From the NCBI RefSeq assembly GCF_000389635.1, contig NC_021183.1, positions 1 through 53,393 of the forward strand: a stretch of 53,393 bases of DNA, written 5' to 3'. This document shows, piece by piece, positions 7,681 through 16,993 of this stretch. A program made the position numbers and the translations under genes. The notes under the pieces were generated by a model. That model saw only the letters and a program-made list of their open reading frames with translations, was not told the origin of the DNA and searched no databases. The DNA comes from Clostridium pasteurianum BC1. GTDB taxonomy: Bacteria > Bacillota > Clostridia > Clostridiales > Clostridiaceae. Within the stretch, counting starts at the first letter, position 1, and each line of letters starts with the position of its first letter.

Positions 7681-8240
7681 TCACACGTAGATAGGATTTA
7701 GATTAACTAAAGAATTAGGTTTAGGATTTGCTAGTGGGTAATGTTCTAATAATTGTGACATTTCATCCCAGTTCAATTTAGTTCGTTGACTTCTTTTCTT
7801 TAACCAGTAATACATTACTTTTATAATTTGCCTTTTATATTTAAGCAGGTTATCCAAGTTATCGCTAACACCATAATAATTATAATGCCCTCTTAGTTTT
7901 TGATTTACTTTTTCCAATATTAGACCTAGTGGAAGATTCCTATTTTCTTTTATCCATTTATTAAAATCATTAACTTTGGCTCGAAATTTCTTCGAGGATG
8001 TTTTCCATTTCAATTTAAAATTACCTTTTCTGCTCTTACCACAGTAATGTGTAAATCCAAGAAATTCAAATGTTTCTGGCTTATTTCCACCTTTACGCTT
8101 TATTCGTTCTTCTGCAAATCGACCAAATTCAATAATTTTAGTCTTTTCTTCTGCAATACTCAGTCCAAATTTCATTAGTCTACATTTTAATGCTTCATGA
8201 TATGCTTTTGCATCTTCTTCGTATTGAAAACATGCTACAC
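7681..8240 (-). CDS. ltrA: Group II intron A1 reverse transcriptase/maturase, 3' exon
   Basis: The segment after the YADD motif: VACFQYEEDAKAYHEALK, then IAEEKTKIIEFGRF, FEFLGFTHYCGKS and the maturase X domain (KVNQKLRGHYNYYGVSDN). It lacks an HNH endonuclease. The open frame extends to 8265, but its first eight codons belong to the 3' end of intron B. Joining 10115 to 8240 restores an uninterrupted frame (...YADD-S-V-A-C-F...), so removal of intron B should regenerate a complete protein. Confidence 0.8.
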
Positions 8241-8317
8241 GGCAAGTAGACCAAGGGAATCTCACCCTTAGTCTCTCTCAGAACCGGACTTGAACCTCTC
8301 AGCTCATCCGGCTCCCA

Positions 8318-9565
8318 TCATCCAGCCGTAGGCAGAATTCCCATTTGCCAATGTGCAAATAACTTTGGCAATTGCTTAGCAATTCTTCCCATCCATCTTT
8401 CTGCTCTTGTTCTGTGTCTTTGTAATTTCTTATATTTTCTTCTAGCCCAATGAACTAATGCTTTATTCATATGACGCAGAACTGTGTATAGCGCTGATTT
8501 GTAAAAGCATCCATAATAGTTTATCCACCCTCTTATAACCGGATTAAACATAATAGCTATATCTATTATTTCCTTATCTGGTTTCAGATGTATCCTCCAA
8601 TTTCTTATAACTTGCCTCATTGCTTTGCAAGCTTTATTACTGGCTGCCGGTAAGAAACTTATAAAGTATTTGCCATACTTGTTCTTAGACCTTCTCGGTC
8701 TAAAGGTATATCCAAGAAAATCAAACTTTGTTATTGGATAATTCCCACGCCTGTCGTCATCTTTACAGTACACTATTTGTGTTTTCTCCGGATGTAGCTC
8801 TAATGCGCATTGTTTAAACCTTTGGTTTAATTTTATCAATAGATTATCAGCTTCATATTTTGTTTTGCAGTGTGCTACCGCATCATCTGCATAACGTGCC
8901 CATGGATTGCTTGGAAAATTAATTTCCATCCATTTATCGAAGGTATAGTGTAGAAAAAGATTCGCTAAGACCGGACTAATCACCGAGCCTTGAGGGGTCC
9001 CAGATGTTCTCGTTATTATGCTACCATCCTTATCTTGAAGTGGCGCTGTTAGCCATCTTTCAATATAAAGCAGTATCCATGTACAGTTAGTATGTTTTCT
9101 TACAGCTTTCATTAGTAGCTCATGGTTGATGTTATCAAACAGACCTTTGATATCAAACTCAAGAACCCAGTTATATCTCCAGCATCTTTTTCTTACTATT
9201 GCAATTGCATCAATTGCAGATTTCATTGGTCTATACCCATAAGAGTCTGGATGAAATATTGGTTCTACTTTTGGTTCAAAGTGTATCTTTACTACCATTT
9301 GAGCTATCCTGTCTGATACTGTCGGCACTCCTAATATTCTTATACCTCCATTTTTCTTGGGTATTTCTACCGCTCTTACTGGTGGTGGAAAATAGGTTCC
9401 CGAGGACATTCGGTTCCATATCTTATATAGATTATTCTTAAGATTCTTTTCAAAGTCTTCGATAGATTCTTTGTCTACACCAGCAGACCCTTTATTTGCT
9501 TTTACTCTTTTGTACGCTTCCCATACACTTTGCTTTGTTATGTTAAACGGCTTTGTTTTCTCCAT
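8318..9565 (-). CDS. ltrA: Group II intron B reverse transcriptase/maturase
   Basis: An intact 415-residue intron-encoded protein. RT blocks are visible: NKGSAGVDKESIEDFE, IPKKNGGIRILGVPTVSDRI, VLEFDIKGLFDNINHELL, TSGTPQGSVISPVLANLFLHY and RYADDAVAHC (catalytic YADD). The maturase X domain follows (NPVIRGWINYYGCFY). The C terminus ends in a basic DNA-binding-like tail without an HNH domain, so mobility would use an endonuclease-independent route such as a replication-fork primer. An identical but truncated copy lies at 30855-31835. Confidence 0.92.
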   Translation of the reverse strand: MEKTKPFNITKQSVWEAYKRVKANKGSAGVDKESIEDFEKNLKNNLYKIWNRMSSGTYFPPPVRAVEIPKKNGGIRILGVPTVSDRIAQMVVKIHFEPKVEPIFHPDSYGYRPMKSAIDAIAIVRKRCWRYNWVLEFDIKGLFDNINHELLMKAVRKHTNCTWILLYIERWLTAPLQDKDGSIITRTSGTPQGSVISPVLANLFLHYTFDKWMEINFPSNPWARYADDAVAHCKTKYEADNLLIKLNQRFKQCALELHPEKTQIVYCKDDDRRGNYPITKFDFLGYTFRPRRSKNKYGKYFISFLPAASNKACKAMRQVIRNWRIHLKPDKEIIDIAIMFNPVIRGWINYYGCFYKSALYTVLRHMNKALVHWARRKYKKLQRHRTRAERWMGRIAKQLPKLFAHWQMGILPTAG

Positions 9566-10113
9566 TTAGTTCCTCCCTCATTTTGGTTGACCAAATTTAA
9601 AACTGGATAATACATTCCCTTCACTCCACTTCCATTACAGAAGTTTCATCATTACTACGGTCAGTTCCGCCCCTATACTTCGCATTGGTACTCTAATTCT
9701 TATGGGATCTCCACTTGAATTTCTCCCTTAGCATCGAAGTCGTAGGTTCCCAAGTTCCACACAAAAGCCTGCACTATGTTCACGTCGCCTCCATGCCGGT
9801 CACCATTTAGACAGTAGACAGGTTTCTTCTAAATTTATCCCAGGTTAACGACTCCCCCCTGGTTTTGATGACATTTATACGCTTTCGACACCTTGTCAGC
9901 GATTGACTTGTGTTCGTCTCCATAGCCCATACCTGACGAAGTCTTGCCTCGCCTTTTCCCTTAACGCTCACTACCATAGCTTTTGACTACAGCAGCTTAA
10001 GGTGGTTTGAAACCTCCACCTGCATGGCGGTTTCGAGGGGCCCTCCCTCATCTTCTGTGCAGCATAGCTCCACCTATGGGACTAACGTCGCATCAGTGCG
10101 CCTTCTTGGCGCA
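9566..10113 (-). ncRNA. Ribozyme domains I-IV of group II intron B
   Basis: About 550 bp between the intron 5' end and the maturase start with no coding potential, rich in G+C relative to the surroundings and full of short complementary arms. This is the expected 5' ribozyme core. I did not fold it, so EBS and other tertiary sites are not assigned. Confidence 0.65.
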
Positions 10114-10115
10114 CT

Positions 10116-10922
10116 ATCATCCGCATATCTTGTTAAGTAGCATCCACCTTTACAGCTTTTGGCTATTACTTTTGTAAACCATAAATCAAGTGTGTAGTGC
10201 AAATATATATTGGCTAAAAGTGGGGATAAACTTCCACCTTGTGCTACACCTTCTGTAGTTTCAATGAATTTTCCTTTTTCCAGTATACCTGCTTTTAGAA
10301 ACCTTTTAATAAGAGCAAGTATTTTACTATCATTTATTCTAAGTTTAAGAAATTTCATCATCCATTCATGGTCAACGTGGTCAAAAAAGGCTTTAATATC
10401 AGCATCTACAATATAGTTAACTTTCTTCTTCATTATGTCATTGCTTAAATTTTTCAACGCATCATGACAGCTTTTATTGGGTCTAAATCCAAATGATACA
10501 TTAAGAAAATCTTCTTCATAAATGTTTTGCAGAATAATAACTAAAGCACCTTGTACTATTTTATCTTCCAAAACAAGAATACCAAGTGGTCTCAGTTTAT
10601 CACTTCCTGGTTTAGGTATATACTGCCTTTTTACTGGGTTAGGTCTGTATGAACCTTTCTTTAATTTAATTAGCAAATTACTCACATTTTCATCTAAATT
10701 TATTTTATAGCTTTCTTTAGTTTCTTTATCAACACCTGGAGATGCAGTATTATTCAATCTTTTAAAAGATTCTTTTAATGTATTCTTGTTCATTAAATAA
10801 GCCAATGAACAGAACTTTGCATCTTTGTCTCTTTGGGCTACCTGTGCTATGCTTGCAAGTTTTGTTCTCACTGTTATTCCGGTTCTAAGTCCGGGCAATG
10901 TTTCCCTTTTAAGCTGTTTCAT
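10116..10922 (-). CDS. ltrA: Group II intron A1 reverse transcriptase, 5' exon
   Basis: N-terminal 270 residues of the host intron protein: RT blocks NNTASPGVDKETKESY, YIPKPGSDKLRPLGILVLED, FGFRPNKSCHDAL, YIVDADIKAFFDHVDHEWM, VAQGGSLSPLLANIYLHY and TRYADD. The coding frame runs into intron B and stops at 10074 after a short non-homologous tail (SAPRRR...). The catalytic YADD is present but the thumb and maturase domains are only available after intron B is removed. Confidence 0.85.
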
Positions 10923-11385
10923 ATGTTACTCTCCTTCCTTTCTCCGGCATTACCCGTTATCATCAGTACTATAAGAGTATCCGACTTCCTGCTGGCATTT
11001 GCCTTCCTTACTTCTTCAGTTTGTACTGCATACTTTTCATTTGAAAAGACCAGTCAGGATCTCCCCGAGTTTCCACATATTCTTAATGTTTAGCTAGGTA
11101 GGGTCTCTGACCTCGGATGTGTTTGTTTGCACTCGCTTTAACGCACAAACAAATATTGCTTTCCACGTTCGTGAACGTTTCTGCCACATCATCGAGCAAC
11201 TTTTCGGAGCTCTATACCATTCACTGCAGGGTTACCACCCAGTCAATTCTACCTCGCTAACTTTCTGCCTACGCTTAAAATATTACGTTACCGCAACATC
11301 TCCAAGACTCGATACAAAGCTATTTGCTAAATATTACTTTGGCAGGATTCCCACCTGCTAGAATATGTGCCCTGTCGGGACGCAC
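10923..11385 (-). ncRNA. Ribozyme domains I-IV of group II intron A1
   Basis: The 463 bp upstream of the intron A1 maturase start, beginning GTGCGTCCCG at 11385. It carries the paired 5' stem GTCCCGACAGGGC and no gene. The short ORFs that can be drawn on the plus strand here are shadows of the RNA. Confidence 0.65.
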
Positions 11386-11386
11386 C

Positions 11387-11683
11387 ACGAATCGTTGCCG
11401 TACCACATTATAGAAAAGCAAAGAGATTTAGCAAAAAAGTTTCAAAAAATACACAAGACAGATGGTATGTTTATTCTTCCGAATGTATGGAGTGCAGGAA
11501 GTGCCTGTATATTTGAAAAGCAGAGATTTAAGGCAGTCGCAATAACAAGTGATTGAATTGCTTATGAACTTGGTTATCCTGATGGAGAAGAAATCACATT
11601 AGATGATGTTGCACTTACTGTAGAACAAATCGTACGAAGAGTGGACATACCATTGTCAGTCGACGTTGAGCATGGATATATTT
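11387..11683 (+). pseudogene. PEP-mutase / isocitrate-lyase superfamily remnant
   Basis: Reading KQRDLAKKFQKIHKTDGMFILPNVWSAGSA..., then a TGA at about 11554, then in the same frame IAYELGYPDGEEITLDDVALTVEQIVRRVDIPLSVDVEHGY. This is the N-terminal third of a PEP phosphomutase-like protein. The 5' end is separated by intron A1, a nonsense codon interrupts it, and homology stops where the promoter of the Rrf2 gene begins. The part containing most catalytic residues is missing. Confidence 0.7.
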
Positions 11684-11703
11684 GTTTAGATTATAAAAAC
11701 ACA

Positions 11704-11760
11704 TTGACAACTAGTCAAACTAAATATATACTATATATAGTTAAACTAAATATAGTAAGG
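11704..11760 (+). promoter_or_regulatory. Promoter and operator of the Rrf2 regulator gene
   Basis: TTGACA (11704-11709), a 17-bp spacer and TATACT (11727-11732) make a near-consensus sigma-A promoter. The dyad CTATATATAG (11731-11740) overlaps the -10 and start, and CTAAATATAG follows. The same ACTATATATA motif recurs before the downstream dehydrogenase gene (12252-12274), suggesting autoregulation and control of that operon by the Rrf2 protein. Confidence 0.6.
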
Positions 11761-11769
11761 ATGATAATA

Positions 11770-12198
11770 ATGGCTTATTCATTAGCTATGTATCAGGCAA
11801 TATCTATAATAATATTAATTGCCTCAAAAATGGAAGAATGTAAATGTAGATGTGAATTTTTAACTACGAGAGTAATATCAGAAAATTTAGAAATAGCTGC
11901 TCCTACAGCAGTTAAGATATTGAATAATTTAAATGCAGCAGGAATAACAATAACTAAAGAAGGTGCTAAAGGCGGTATTTTACTAGCAAAATCTCCAGCT
12001 GAAATTACATTACTGGATATATTCTTGATATTAGAGAGGGATAGACCATTGTTTAAAACAGGATTAAATTTTAATATTCATGGTCAAGAAGTAGAAGTTT
12101 TAAAAAGCCGAGTAGACGGATGTCTGGTTGATGCTGAAAAGGCAATGAAGAATTCTTTAGAAAAAATCACAATAGAGGACATAATGAATAATAAATAG
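11770..12198 (+). CDS. Rrf2-family transcriptional regulator
   Basis: A 142-residue winged-helix regulator. The N-terminal AYSLAMYQAISIIILIASK and TTRVISENLEIAAPTAVKILNNLNAAGI form the Rrf2 helix-turn-helix; GAKGGILLAKSPAEITLLDI is the wing and linker typical of the family. Two Cys (KCRC) near residue 21 are not at the usual iron-sulfur position and only one Cys (DGC) occurs later, so a [2Fe-2S] cluster is doubtful. I start at ATG 11770 after AAGGATG; the longer frame includes the preceding pseudogene. It probably controls the redox genes that follow. Confidence 0.8.
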   Translation: MAYSLAMYQAISIIILIASKMEECKCRCEFLTTRVISENLEIAAPTAVKILNNLNAAGITITKEGAKGGILLAKSPAEITLLDIFLILERDRPLFKTGLNFNIHGQEVEVLKSRVDGCLVDAEKAMKNSLEKITIEDIMNNK

Positions 12199-12211
12199 TT
12201 CATTTTAAATT

Positions 12212-12240
12212 GAATTCTATCTTAAAGATAGAGTTCTAAT
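12212..12240 (+). terminator. Hairpin after the Rrf2 gene
   Basis: GAATTCTATCTT and AAGATAGAGTTC form a 12-bp stem including G-U pairs, followed by a T-rich tract. A likely terminator separating the regulator from the next promoter. Confidence 0.6.
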
Positions 12241-12251
12241 TTTTAAATATA

Positions 12252-12274
12252 ACTATATATATATTATATATAGT
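12252..12274. promoter_or_regulatory. Candidate Rrf2 operator before the dehydrogenase gene
   Basis: A 23-bp dyad that begins ACTATATATA and ends TATATATAGT lies 34 bp upstream of the dehydrogenase start and repeats the motif seen in the Rrf2 promoter. AT-rich dyads arise easily in such DNA, so the link is tentative. Confidence 0.4.
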
Positions 12275-12307
12275 ATATAATATATAATTACTAGGAGGAG
12301 TTAAATT

Positions 12308-13327
12308 ATGAAAAATATTTCTTTAGTAACAGGTGCAAATGGACATTTAGGTAACAATTTGGTAAGAGAATTATTAAAAAGAGGCGAAAATGTTAGAGCA
12401 AGCGTACGTAATTTAAACGATAAATAACCATTTTCAGGTCTTAACTGCGAAATAGTCTATGCAGATCTAATGGATAAAGAGTCACTTCGTAAAGCCCTTG
12501 ATGGAGTAGATATTTTATATCAAGTAGCCGCTGTATTTAAACATTGGGCTCAAGATTACGAAAAAGAGATAATTGCCCCTAATATTGAGGGAACTCAAAA
12601 CATATTGGAAGCAGCCGAAGAAGCAAACGTAAGAAAAATAGTGTATGTGAGCTCCGTAGCAGCATTGTCATTGAATAAGATTAATTCAAAAGGTAAAATT
12701 GACGAAACTACATGGCTTGAAGATAGTTATGGAAATCCGTACTTTGATTCAAAAGCACGATCAGAGAAAAAGGCTTGGGAAATAGCAAAAAAATACGATT
12801 TCGATATGGTCAGCGTTCTTCCAGGTGCAATGATTGGTGGAGGATTTTTAAAGAAAACTCCTACTACGATAGGTTTTGATAGTGTTTTTTTAGGAAAGAT
12901 GAAAATAAACTATATAAGCGAAATGACACCAATAGATGTAACTGATGTTGTACAAGGTATGATTGCAGCATCTGAAAAAGCAGTAAAGGGTACAAGATAC
13001 ATTTTGACTAATGAAGAGCCCGTAACTTCAGATTATATCATTGAATCGGCAAAAAAATTTATTCCGAGTCTTGATATACCGCAAAAGTATACTAAAGAGC
13101 AGTTGTTAAATCTAGCAGATAAACTTGAAGCTGAAGCTAAGAAAACTAAGACTCAGCCATTAATTCTTAGAAGTCAGGTAGAATTGTATTATGGTGGAAT
13201 AAATAGGCATTATGATCTTACTACATCAAGAAAGGATTTAAAGTTTAATCCCAAATCAGGTAAAGAAGCATTAGAAGAATATTTTAAGCGAGTTTATAAA
13301 AATCTTCAAATAAAGGAGAATATTTAA
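12308..13327 (+). pseudogene. NAD-dependent epimerase/dehydratase (extended SDR) with nonsense codon 40
   Basis: Starts after CTAGGAGGAGTT with MKNISLVTGANGHLGNNLVREL, the Rossmann GxxGxxG motif. A TAA at 12425-12427 interrupts the frame after LNDK, and the frame resumes with PFSGLNCEIVYADL and runs intact to 13327. The remainder has the YxxxK-region equivalent (YGNPYFDSKARSEKKAWE) and dihydroflavonol-reductase-like features. Either a recent nonsense mutation (AAA to TAA would suffice), a sequencing error, or translation restarts at ATG 12470 to give a form lacking the nucleotide-binding loop. Confidence 0.8.
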
Positions 13328-13328
13328 T

Positions 13329-13469
13329 ATGAAAGGAAATGATCTACAAATTGTTGTGCTATATTATTCATTTGAAGGACATACAAAATTAATTGCAGAG
13401 TTTATCACCGAAGAAATAGATAGTAATATTTTGAAATTAGAAGTTGTAAAAAAAGGAGGGATTTTATGA
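13329..13469 (+). pseudogene. Flavodoxin N-terminal fragment
   Basis: 46 codons reading MKGNDLQIVVLYYSFEGHTK then LIAEFITEEI, which is the first strand and FMN-phosphate loop of a flavodoxin. It ends at a TGA that overlaps the start of the next gene (ATGA at 13466-13469). A complete flavodoxin is about 150 residues, so this is a truncated copy fused by deletion to the following gene, perhaps still providing translational coupling. Confidence 0.6.
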
Positions 13470-14218
13470 TAGTTTTATATTTTACAGCAACAGGGAATAA
13501 CCTGTATATAGCTAAAAGAATTGGAGAAAAATATTACTCAATTCCAAAGTTACTAAAAGAAAATAAATATGATTTTGAAGATGATAAAATAGGTATTGTA
13601 TTTCCAACATATAATTTAGGTGTTCCTAAAATTGTTGAAGAATTTTTAAATAAAGCAAAGTTAAAAAGCAAATATATTTTTGCAGTAACATCTTATGGGG
13701 CATTTTCTGGAGGAACTGCAAGACATCTTTTAGAGATAGGAGAGAGAAATGGAATTCAATTCTCATATATTAATGAAATACTTATGATTGATAACTATAT
13801 TCCAATATTTGATATTAATAAAGAACTAGAAAAAGAACCTAAGAAGAAAATAGAACAAAATCTCGAAAAAATAGTTAAGGATATTAAAGATGGAAAACAA
13901 TATATTAAAAAACATCCTCCTATTAGAAGAATTATTGAAAAACTAATTGTGATTTATAATTCTAAGAATAAAGAATCCTTTGAGAAGAATTTCTATGTAG
14001 AAGATGGATGTAACAATTGCAAAATATGTGAAAAAGTTTGTCCTGTAGACAATATAGAAGTAAGAATACAACCTTCTTTTAATGATAAATGTCAGAACTG
14101 CTTAGCATGTATTAATCATTGTCCACAAAATGTAATAAGATTTATGGGTGAAAAAAATAAATCAAGATTTATTAATCAAAATGTTAAGTTGAAAGAAATC
14201 ATAGAAGCTAACAATTAA
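13466..14218 (+). CDS. EFR1-type flavodoxin domain / 2[4Fe-4S] ferredoxin fusion
   Basis: 250 residues. The N-terminal half is a flavodoxin-like fold with the phosphate loop YFTATGNNLYIAK and FAVTSYGAFSGGTARHLL. The C-terminal quarter has two ferredoxin Cys motifs, CNNCKICEKVCP and CQNCLACINHCP, each of the CxxCxxCxxxCP type. Such EFR1 proteins are presumed to shuttle electrons in anaerobes. AAAGGAGGGATTTT supports the start. Last gene of the Rrf2-linked redox cluster. Confidence 0.85.
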   Translation: MIVLYFTATGNNLYIAKRIGEKYYSIPKLLKENKYDFEDDKIGIVFPTYNLGVPKIVEEFLNKAKLKSKYIFAVTSYGAFSGGTARHLLEIGERNGIQFSYINEILMIDNYIPIFDINKELEKEPKKKIEQNLEKIVKDIKDGKQYIKKHPPIRRIIEKLIVIYNSKNKESFEKNFYVEDGCNNCKICEKVCPVDNIEVRIQPSFNDKCQNCLACINHCPQNVIRFMGEKNKSRFINQNVKLKEIIEANN

Positions 14219-14567
14219 ATTATAACAGCAGAACGAAATAAATAACTGTTGAAAATAATAATTTAATCAAATTGTGAATTTAAAAAAACAAGGCAATAAA
14301 AGAAGAACCCTTTAGGTGGTATGGGCAGATTTTTGCAAAAAACGTACGCTAAGAGCTTAAGTGATAAAAAAACAAATAATTTTGTACGCTAAGGGTCAGA
14401 AGTGAATTTAATAATTACTCCATTATTTCTCAAGAATTCTAACACAACACAATTGATTTGTTAGTGTACAATAGTAAATTAGTGCAAATTAACCTATATT
14501 TTTAGCAATACAAATCCACTTTCATCTCTTTAAAAATGAAAGTGGACTTACTTTTCTTATTCTTAAT
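14219..14567. other. Gene-free stretch with possible Tn3-end remnant and a terminator
   Basis: No ORF. GTACGCTAAG occurs twice (about 14344 and 14382); the first ends a GGGCAGATTTTTGCAAAAAACGT-like block reminiscent of a Tn3-family end. TCCACTTTCAT (14515-14525) pairs with ATGAAAGTGGA (14536-14546), followed by a T-rich run: a terminator-like hairpin. The stretch ends at the GGGG of the next Tn3-type inverted repeat. Confidence 0.4.
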
Positions 14568-14987
14568 GGGGTAGTGCTCGCAAAACGCGGAAAATATACG
14601 TTAAGAGAGTTATTACCCAAAATATATCTTATCAAAACATTCTGACTTAGAATTAATACTAAATAGTTCTAACTCGAAAAAGTATATAACATCAGTGTAA
14701 AGCATGGATATATCTAGGGTTTAATCACTAAATGATAAAACTCTTATTTTTTTACTCAAAACAAGTTAGCTAAAGTACAATTATAGTATTGATAATACTA
14801 ACTAAGTCAGGGATAAAAATGGCAAATGATAAAAGGAAACAAAACAGTAGATCCAATAAAAAGTAAAAGAGAAATTCGTGACTCAAATCCTACCTTTTTC
14901 ATTTTTAAGGAATATGTTTAAAATATATCGGTGTTTTGGTAATATATGTCTTAACGTATATTTTCCGCGTTTTGCGGTTACTACCCC
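14568..14987. mobile_element. 420-bp Tn3-derived miniature element (internally deleted Tn)
   Basis: Bounded by 38-bp ends, GGGGTAGTGCTCGCAAAACG... TTAAG (14568-14605) and its partner, which ends ...GGTTACTACCCC (14950-14987). Bases 14568 to about 14876 are an inverted copy of about 16725-17031, including the presumed recombination site and the first codons of the tyrosine recombinase (MANDK...), after which the sequence jumps to the opposite transposon end. It is thus a deletion derivative of the neighbouring transposon. Flanking pentamers TTAAT and AGTGT do not match, so it did not simply insert here. Confidence 0.8.
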
Positions 14988-16168
14988 AGTGTGCTATATT
15001 TTTCAGTTATTAAGTCCAGAAAATTATATTCTTTAGGTCTAGTAATTTCAGATACTTCATTTATTGAGCTTACAAATTCATCCCAGGGCATAATATCTTC
15101 AATTGTCTTAAAATCAACTGCTGTTTTACCTTCTTCTTTAGCTTTAATTATTATCTTACCAAGATCTACATAATTAATTAGACCTATATTTGCTTTTTTT
15201 CCATTTTTCTTCATAAGATTTTCCTGCTCTTTTTTACCGAAGGACTGAATATTTTTTATCTGAATGTCATGGATTTCAATAGCCTGATCTATAAGTTTTC
15301 TGCAAAAATTAACTAAATATATTGAAAGAATAGAATATCTTTTTTTATCATCAAATCTCTTAAAATCATAGGCTTCATAATTTGATCCTAATTTATATAA
15401 TTCATCAATTCTATTGTTATGTATACTGCTTAAATCAATATTTTCAAGCTTTAAATTGCGAATATATTCAATTCTATCCGCAACTGCATTGAAAGCTTTT
15501 GATGAGGACTTTCCTGATATTTCACGAAGCCAGGATAATTTAGTTTTTTTCTCTGTACTTTGAACATTTATCAAAATATCAAGACTTTTCTTTTGTTCAT
15601 TTGATACTGATGTAGATATTAAATCAAAAATTTCATTATCAACATACTTTCTAACTTCAATTATAATATTTTCAATAGTTACTATAGAAGGCAGCAAAAC
15701 TTTACATTTTTTAAGTTCATTAATTGCTTCTATAATCAGATATTTTAGATTATTATTTTTTAAGGCTTTATCTATTAAATAATTAACTAAATATTCTCTA
15801 TCTTTAGTTTTAAATCTCTTATACCCATATAGTTTTAATATTTCTTCTAAATGTTCATATCTTGTAGGTTGTCGCTTATTGTATGATTGAAATTCAAAAG
15901 TACTGATTTTTAATTGTTCTGAAATATATAATATTATTTCAGAAGGTATATTTTCAAAATCCATCAAAGTCCACCCTGTAGATCTAATTATACAGAGCTG
16001 AACTGCAAATCCTAATTTATTGCTAGTTTTTCTATGTTTATTTATAACTTGTATGTCTTCATCTGAAAGCATAAAAAATTTTTCTGTTTCAAATGAAGCT
16101 ACATTATTGGGAAGTTTCATATATTCTTTTCGCTCTTTGCTAGTTAAAAATTCTCCACCACGTGCCAT
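14988..16168 (-). pseudogene. tnpA: Tn3-family transposase TnpA, N-terminal 40 percent only
   Basis: The start MARGGEFLTSKERKEYMKLP and the segments FMLSDEDIQVINKHRKTSNKLGF and QLCIIRSTGWTL are the DUF4158 N-terminal domain of Tn3-family transposases. Full-length proteins are close to 1000 residues with the DDE triad in the C-terminal half; here the frame ends at about residue 393 where the miniature element begins (the last codons, to 14981, come from its end). The catalytic domain is therefore absent and the protein cannot transpose the element alone. It follows the recombinase gene by 12 bp. Confidence 0.85.
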
Positions 16169-16180
16169 TTAATTCACCCC

Positions 16181-16780
16181 TTATAAATTAATGTTTAAAT
16201 AAACATCATTTATTTCTTCTTGAGTTATTCCAATATATCGTTTTGTCACAGATTGTGATCCGTGATTAAGTATTTTCATAAGCGTTTCAATTGGTACACC
16301 CTGCTTCCAAGCCATAAAGCAAAAGGTTTTTCTCATACTATGGGTCCCTATATGAGTACTCAGCTTTACATTATCCTGTATGTCCTTAAATATCCTCCAA
16401 GCCATTTTTACACTTAAATGGCTATTGCCTCCTTGTCTTGATTTAAAGATATATTTATTATCAGATGGCTTATCTGCATATTCAAAATACTCCAAAAGAG
16501 CTTTTTTCATAGATTGATTTATAGGGAAAACTTTTTGTTTGCTTGTCTTTTTTTCAATTAGCCTAATTTCTTTTTTTAGTTCTCCAATTTCATAAAAAAC
16601 ATCTTCCCATTTTAATTTTACAATATCGCTTACCCTTAGAGCTGAATTTATACCTACAACAAATATAGTATAATCTCTTAAATTTTTTCCGGATAGATAA
16701 TTTTTTACTGCCTGAATTTCTCTTTTACTTTTTATTGGTTCTACTGTTTTGCTTCCTTTTTTCATTTTATCATTTGCCAT
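16181..16780 (-). CDS. tnpI: Tyrosine recombinase (TnpI/XerD-like) of the Tn3-family element
   Basis: 199 residues, comprising essentially the catalytic domain. The active-site set is present: R in NSALRVSDIV, H-x-x-R in GTHSMRKTF, H in LNHGSQS and nucleophile Y in VTKRYIGI. Tn3 relatives such as Tn4430 and Tn5401 use a tyrosine recombinase to resolve cointegrates; this one is shorter, lacking the usual N-terminal core-binding domain. A paralogue of 201 residues lies at 43023-43628. Confidence 0.88.
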   Translation of the reverse strand: MANDKMKKGSKTVEPIKSKREIQAVKNYLSGKNLRDYTIFVVGINSALRVSDIVKLKWEDVFYEIGELKKEIRLIEKKTSKQKVFPINQSMKKALLEYFEYADKPSDNKYIFKSRQGGNSHLSVKMAWRIFKDIQDNVKLSTHIGTHSMRKTFCFMAWKQGVPIETLMKILNHGSQSVTKRYIGITQEEINDVYLNINL

Positions 16781-16789
16781 TTTTATCCC

Positions 16790-16840
16790 TCACTTAGTTA
16801 GTATTATCAATACTATAATTGTACTTTAACTAACTTGTTT
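16790..16840. promoter_or_regulatory. Putative internal recombination site of the Tn3-family element
   Basis: Between the recombinase start and the right end lies TTAGTTAGTATTATCAATAC followed within 40 bp by TACTTTAACTAA, imperfect inverted arms around an AT-rich centre, as in core sites of tyrosine recombinases. The same block occurs in opposite orientation in the miniature element (about 14763-14810). Promoters of the recombinase/transposase operon must also lie here. Confidence 0.5.
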
Positions 16841-16993
16841 TGAGTAAAAAAATAAGAGTTTTATCATTTAGTGATTAAACCCTAGATATATCCATGCTTT
16901 ACACTGATGTTATATACTTTTTCGAGTTAGAACTATTTAGTATTAATTCTAAGTCAGAATGTTTTGATAAAATATATTTTTGGTAATAACTGT

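Larger units (their letters stand above)
8241..10114 (-). mobile_element. Group II intron B, copy 1, nested in intron A1
   Basis: Minus strand 5' end GTGCGCCAAGAAGGCGCAC at 10114; RNA domains to about 9590; maturase gene 8318-9565; domain V (GAGCCGGATGAGC... AGTCCGGTTC, about 8276-8312); 3' end CTACTTGCC at 8241. The 3' boundary is confirmed by copy 2 (30778), where identity stops at exactly the same base. Total 1874 bp. Insertion is just after the codons for YADD of the intron A1 enzyme. Confidence 0.85.
7593..11385 (-). mobile_element. Group II intron A1, host of a nested intron (twintron)
   Basis: On the minus strand the intron starts GTGCGTCCCGACAGGGC at 11385. The RNA domains I-IV follow to about 10923, then the reverse-transcriptase gene in two parts (10116-10922 and 7681-8240) split by intron B. 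Domain V (GAGCCGGATGCC... ACGTCCGGTTC, about 7625-7660) and domain VI end in CTACTTACC at 7593. Without intron B its length is about 1.92 kb, normal for an ORF-bearing group II intron. It lies antisense in a decayed PEP-mutase-like gene. Boundaries are read from motif and from the matching 3' end of intron B. Confidence 0.8.

Noticed and set aside
9122-9441. Plus-strand ORFs over the intron B maturase (also at 31659)
   Set aside because: They duplicate because the intron is duplicated, not because they are conserved; no start signals, and they are antisense to the RT domain.
11641-11769. Longer N terminus of the Rrf2 regulator
   Set aside because: The added codons belong to the PEP-mutase-like remnant and run through the TTGACA/TATACT promoter; the family start is at 11770.
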